From: Thioalkalivibrio sp.
Lineage (GTDB): Bacteria > Pseudomonadota > Gammaproteobacteria > Ectothiorhodospirales > Ectothiorhodospiraceae
Assembly (NCBI GenBank): GCA_007120155.1
Contig: SKOF01000495.1
Location: 1 to 5,165, forward strand
Length of the DNA: 5,165 nucleotides
Reading direction: 5' to 3'
Below, one piece after another: positions 2,896 through 5,165 of the stretch; position 1 is the first letter of the stretch, and every line of letters starts with the position of its first letter. Under the pieces are notes generated by a model, which ran no database searches, had not been told where the DNA came from, and was given only the letters and a program-made list of their open reading frames with translations. The position numbers and the translations under genes were made by a program.

Positions 2896-5165
2896 ATGCT
2901 TGACATACTCAGACGCATCGTTCAGGAAGTCAGCGCTGCCGAGGATCTGACCCAGGCACTGGATATCATCGTCCAGCGGGTCAAGCAGGCGATGTCCATC
3001 GATGTGTGTTCCGTCTACCTGATGCTGCCCGACCGGCAGCACCTGCTCCTTATGGCCTCGGACGGCCTCAATCCCGATTCCGTGGGCCATGTGCGTCTGG
3101 GTCCGGGTGAGGGCCTGGTGGGCCTGGTGGCTGAGCGGGCCGAGCCGGTCAACCTGGATAACGCCACGGACCATCCCCTTTTCAGATATTTCCCGGAGAC
3201 CGGCGAGGAGCGCTACCACGCCTTCCTGGGTGTGCCGATCATCCATCACCGGCGGCTGCTGGGTGTGCTGGTGGTGCAGCAGGGCGAGCGGCGGCGCTTC
3301 GATGACCAGCATGTGGCCTTTCTCATCACCCTCGCCGCACAGCTGTCCGGCGCCATCAGCCATGCGGAGCTCACCGGCGAGGTGGGTCACGGACGCGGGC
3401 GCCAGCGCCAGTCCAATCTGCAGATCACCGGCATCCCCGGCGCATCCGGCGTGGCGCTTGGCATGGTCGTGGTGGCCTACATGGCGGCGGACCTGGAAGC
3501 GGTGCCGGATCGGGAACCGGTGGTCTCGGTGGAGGCGGAGGTCAAGGCCTTCAAGGCGGCGGTGAGCCGGGTTCAGGAGGAGATGGGGGAGATCAAGGAG
3601 CGCATGGCGGGGGTGCTGCCGGCGGAGGAGCGCCTGCTGTTCGATGCCTACGTGATGATGCTCAACAGCGACAGTCTCCTCAAGCGCACCGTGGAGCGGA
3701 TCCAGGAGGGCAGCTGGGCGCCTGCTGCGTTGCGCGACACCATCCGGGAGAATTCCCGTACCTTCGAGGAGATGGATGATCCGTACCTGCGTGAGCGGGC
3801 CTCGGACCTGCGCGATATCGGCCGGCGCATCCTCACCCATCTGGAATCCAGCCACCGCACGCCCGAGGAGTTTCCCGAGCGGACCATCCTGATCGGCGAG
3901 GACCTGACCGCCACGCAACTGGCCGAGGTGCCCGTGGAGCGCCTGGCGGGCCTGGTCTCGGCACGCGGTACGGGGTCCTCACACGTGGCGATTCTGGCCC
4001 GGGCCATGGGTATCCCTGCGGTGATGGGCGTGTCGGACCTGCCGGTGGGACGGCTTGAGGGCCGCGAGGTTGTGGTCGATGGCTACCGCGGCCAGATCTT
4101 CATCCAGCCGAGCCGGGAATTGCGCGAGGAATTCCAGCGCCTGGTGGATGAGGAACGCGAACTCACCGAGGGCCTGCGCAACCTGGCCCTGGAGCCGGCT
4201 ACGACCCAGGACGGGATCATCATCCCGGTCTATGCCAACAGCGGTCTGCTGGCGGATATCAACCCCTCCAAGCAGTCCGGTGCCGACGGCATCGGACTGT
4301 ACCGCACCGAAGTGCCGTTCATGGTGCGCGACCGATTCCCCAGCGAGGAGGAACAGATCGGTATCTACCGCCAGATCCTGGCCTCCTTCGACCCCCGGCC
4401 CGTGACACTGCGCACACTGGATGTCGGCGGTGACAAGGCGCTGCCGTACTTCCCGGTCAAGGAGGACAACCCCTTCCTGGGCTGGCGCGGTATCCGCATC
4501 ACCCTGGACCATCCAGAGATCTTCCTCACGCAACTGCGCGCCATGCTGCGTGCCAGCCAGGGCCTGAGCAATCTCAATATCCTGTTCCCGATGATCAGTT
4601 CGTTGGGTGAACTCAAGGCCGCCCAGCGACTGCTCCAGCGCGCCCGGGAAGAGCTGCTGGACGAGCACTACGTGATCCCCATGCCCAAGGTAGGTGTCAT
4701 GGTCGAGGTGCCTTCGGCGGTCTACCTGGCCGAGGCCCTGGCGCGGCGGGTGGATTTTCTCTCCGTGGGCACCAACGACCTGATCCAGTATCTGCTGGCG
4801 GTGGACCGCAACAATCCCCGTGTGGCAGAGCTCTATATTGCCCTGCATCCGTCAGTGCTGCGCGCCCTGCAGCAGGTGACCGACGGCGCCCGCAAGGCGG
4901 GTAAGCCGGTGAGCATCTGCGGGGAGATGGCCGCCGACCCGGCGGCCGCCATTCTGCTCATCGGCATGGGCATCGATTCACTGAGCGTCAACGTGGCCTC
5001 GCTGGCCCGGGTGAAATGGGTGATCCGCAGTTTCTCCCGGGAGCGGGCCCGGGAACTGCTGGCCCAGTGCATGGAGATGGAAGAGCCGGAGGCGATCCGT
5101 GCCCTGCTCAACAATGCGCTGGTGCAGGCCGGATTGGGCGGCCTGGTGCGGGCAGGCAAAACCTG
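2896..5165 (+). CDS. ptsP: PtsP, phosphoenolpyruvate-protein phosphotransferase of the nitrogen PTS (enzyme I-Ntr)
   Basis: This cytoplasmic enzyme takes phosphate from PEP and passes it to NPr (PtsO) and then EIIA-Ntr (PtsN), a regulatory rather than sugar-transporting chain. The ATG at 2896 gives MLDILRRIVQEVSAAEDL, which matches known PtsP starts. An N-terminal GAF domain (about 17-155, with SVYLML, GEGLVGLV and AFLGVPIIHHRRLLGVLVVQQ) marks it as PtsP rather than sugar-type enzyme I; this domain senses nitrogen status in studied homologues. The helical NPr-binding region follows (about 178-320). The phosphohistidine domain has active H363 in GTGSSHVAILAR. The PEP-binding barrel shows GLYRTE (467-472), LRTLDVGGDK (505-514), GVMVEVPSA (600-608, E605), FLSVGTNDL (621-629) and SICGEMA (673-679, C675). 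In the window 756 residues are visible (E. coli has 748). The final two bases are TG, so a TGA stop may be cut by one base. Confidence 0.97.
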   Translation, partial: MLDILRRIVQEVSAAEDLTQALDIIVQRVKQAMSIDVCSVYLMLPDRQHLLLMASDGLNPDSVGHVRLGPGEGLVGLVAERAEPVNLDNATDHPLFRYFPETGEERYHAFLGVPIIHHRRLLGVLVVQQGERRRFDDQHVAFLITLAAQLSGAISHAELTGEVGHGRGRQRQSNLQITGIPGASGVALGMVVVAYMAADLEAVPDREPVVSVEAEVKAFKAAVSRVQEEMGEIKERMAGVLPAEERLLFDAYVMMLNSDSLLKRTVERIQEGSWAPAALRDTIRENSRTFEEMDDPYLRERASDLRDIGRRILTHLESSHRTPEEFPERTILIGEDLTATQLAEVPVERLAGLVSARGTGSSHVAILARAMGIPAVMGVSDLPVGRLEGREVVVDGYRGQIFIQPSRELREEFQRLVDEERELTEGLRNLALEPATTQDGIIIPVYANSGLLADINPSKQSGADGIGLYRTEVPFMVRDRFPSEEEQIGIYRQILASFDPRPVTLRTLDVGGDKALPYFPVKEDNPFLGWRGIRITLDHPEIFLTQLRAMLRASQGLSNLNILFPMISSLGELKAAQRLLQRAREELLDEHYVIPMPKVGVMVEVPSAVYLAEALARRVDFLSVGTNDLIQYLLAVDRNNPRVAELYIALHPSVLRALQQVTDGARKAGKPVSICGEMAADPAAAILLIGMGIDSLSVNVASLARVKWVIRSFSRERARELLAQCMEMEEPEAIRALLNNALVQAGLGGLVRAGKT

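Noticed and set aside
2140..3918. Long open minus-strand frame continuous with the HAD gene (812 codons in total)
   Set aside because: Only the part downstream of the GTG at 2139 matches a protein family. The rest is antisense to rppH and ptsP, has low-complexity His/Gln/Arg-rich composition, and reflects high GC content.
3979..4848. 289-codon minus-strand frame antisense to ptsP
   Set aside because: It lies wholly within the conserved PEP-binding domain of ptsP and shows no family features.

Overview
The window is GC-rich, densely coding DNA that looks like a gammaproteobacterial chromosome. The strongest clue is the rppH-ptsP gene pair, read rightward, with a divergent HAD-family phosphatase gene upstream. 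This is a conserved gammaproteobacterial arrangement; Pseudomonas and enterics also keep rppH next to ptsP. I cannot name a genus. A sulfur-oxidising or halophilic gammaproteobacterium such as Ectothiorhodospiraceae is a guess from general look only.

Layout. (1) 1-267: C-terminal end of a membrane methyltransferase of the isoprenylcysteine methyltransferase / MddA type. (2) 348-1178: a soluble SAM-dependent methyltransferase of the ArsM-like superfamily that lacks one cysteine normally used for arsenite binding. The 80 bp between the two holds a GC-rich hairpin and a degenerate 7-bp repeat array. (3) 1179-1479: a 301-bp gene-free stretch between convergent genes. It holds a 17-bp perfect stem-loop built from 7-bp repeats, a relic copy of the last codons of the HAD gene, a REPIN-like element (two inverted REP sequences), and a relic copy of the last 14 codons of the methyltransferase gene. 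(4) 1480-2139, minus strand: HAD-IB phosphatase. (5) 2140-2280: divergent intergenic region. (6) 2281-2808: rppH, RNA pyrophosphohydrolase. (7) 2896 to the window end: ptsP, enzyme I of the nitrogen phosphotransferase system, essentially complete.

How the genes relate. The two methyltransferases may form a small operon acting on thiols or metalloids, but the substrate of the second is not settled. rppH and ptsP are probably co-transcribed. RppH starts 5'-end-dependent mRNA decay, and PtsP feeds phosphate from PEP into the NPr / EIIA-Ntr regulatory chain. The HAD enzyme is a conserved neighbour with no known substrate.

The most notable observation lies between the convergent genes. The 3' ends of both flanking genes occur twice, on either side of the REPIN. 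Three of the four sense-codon differences in the methyltransferase copy, and the single difference in the HAD copy, are synonymous. This suggests that two diverged versions of the same gene junction were joined at the REPIN, rather than a fresh tandem duplication. The two REP arms also differ only by paired, compensatory changes that preserve the hairpin.
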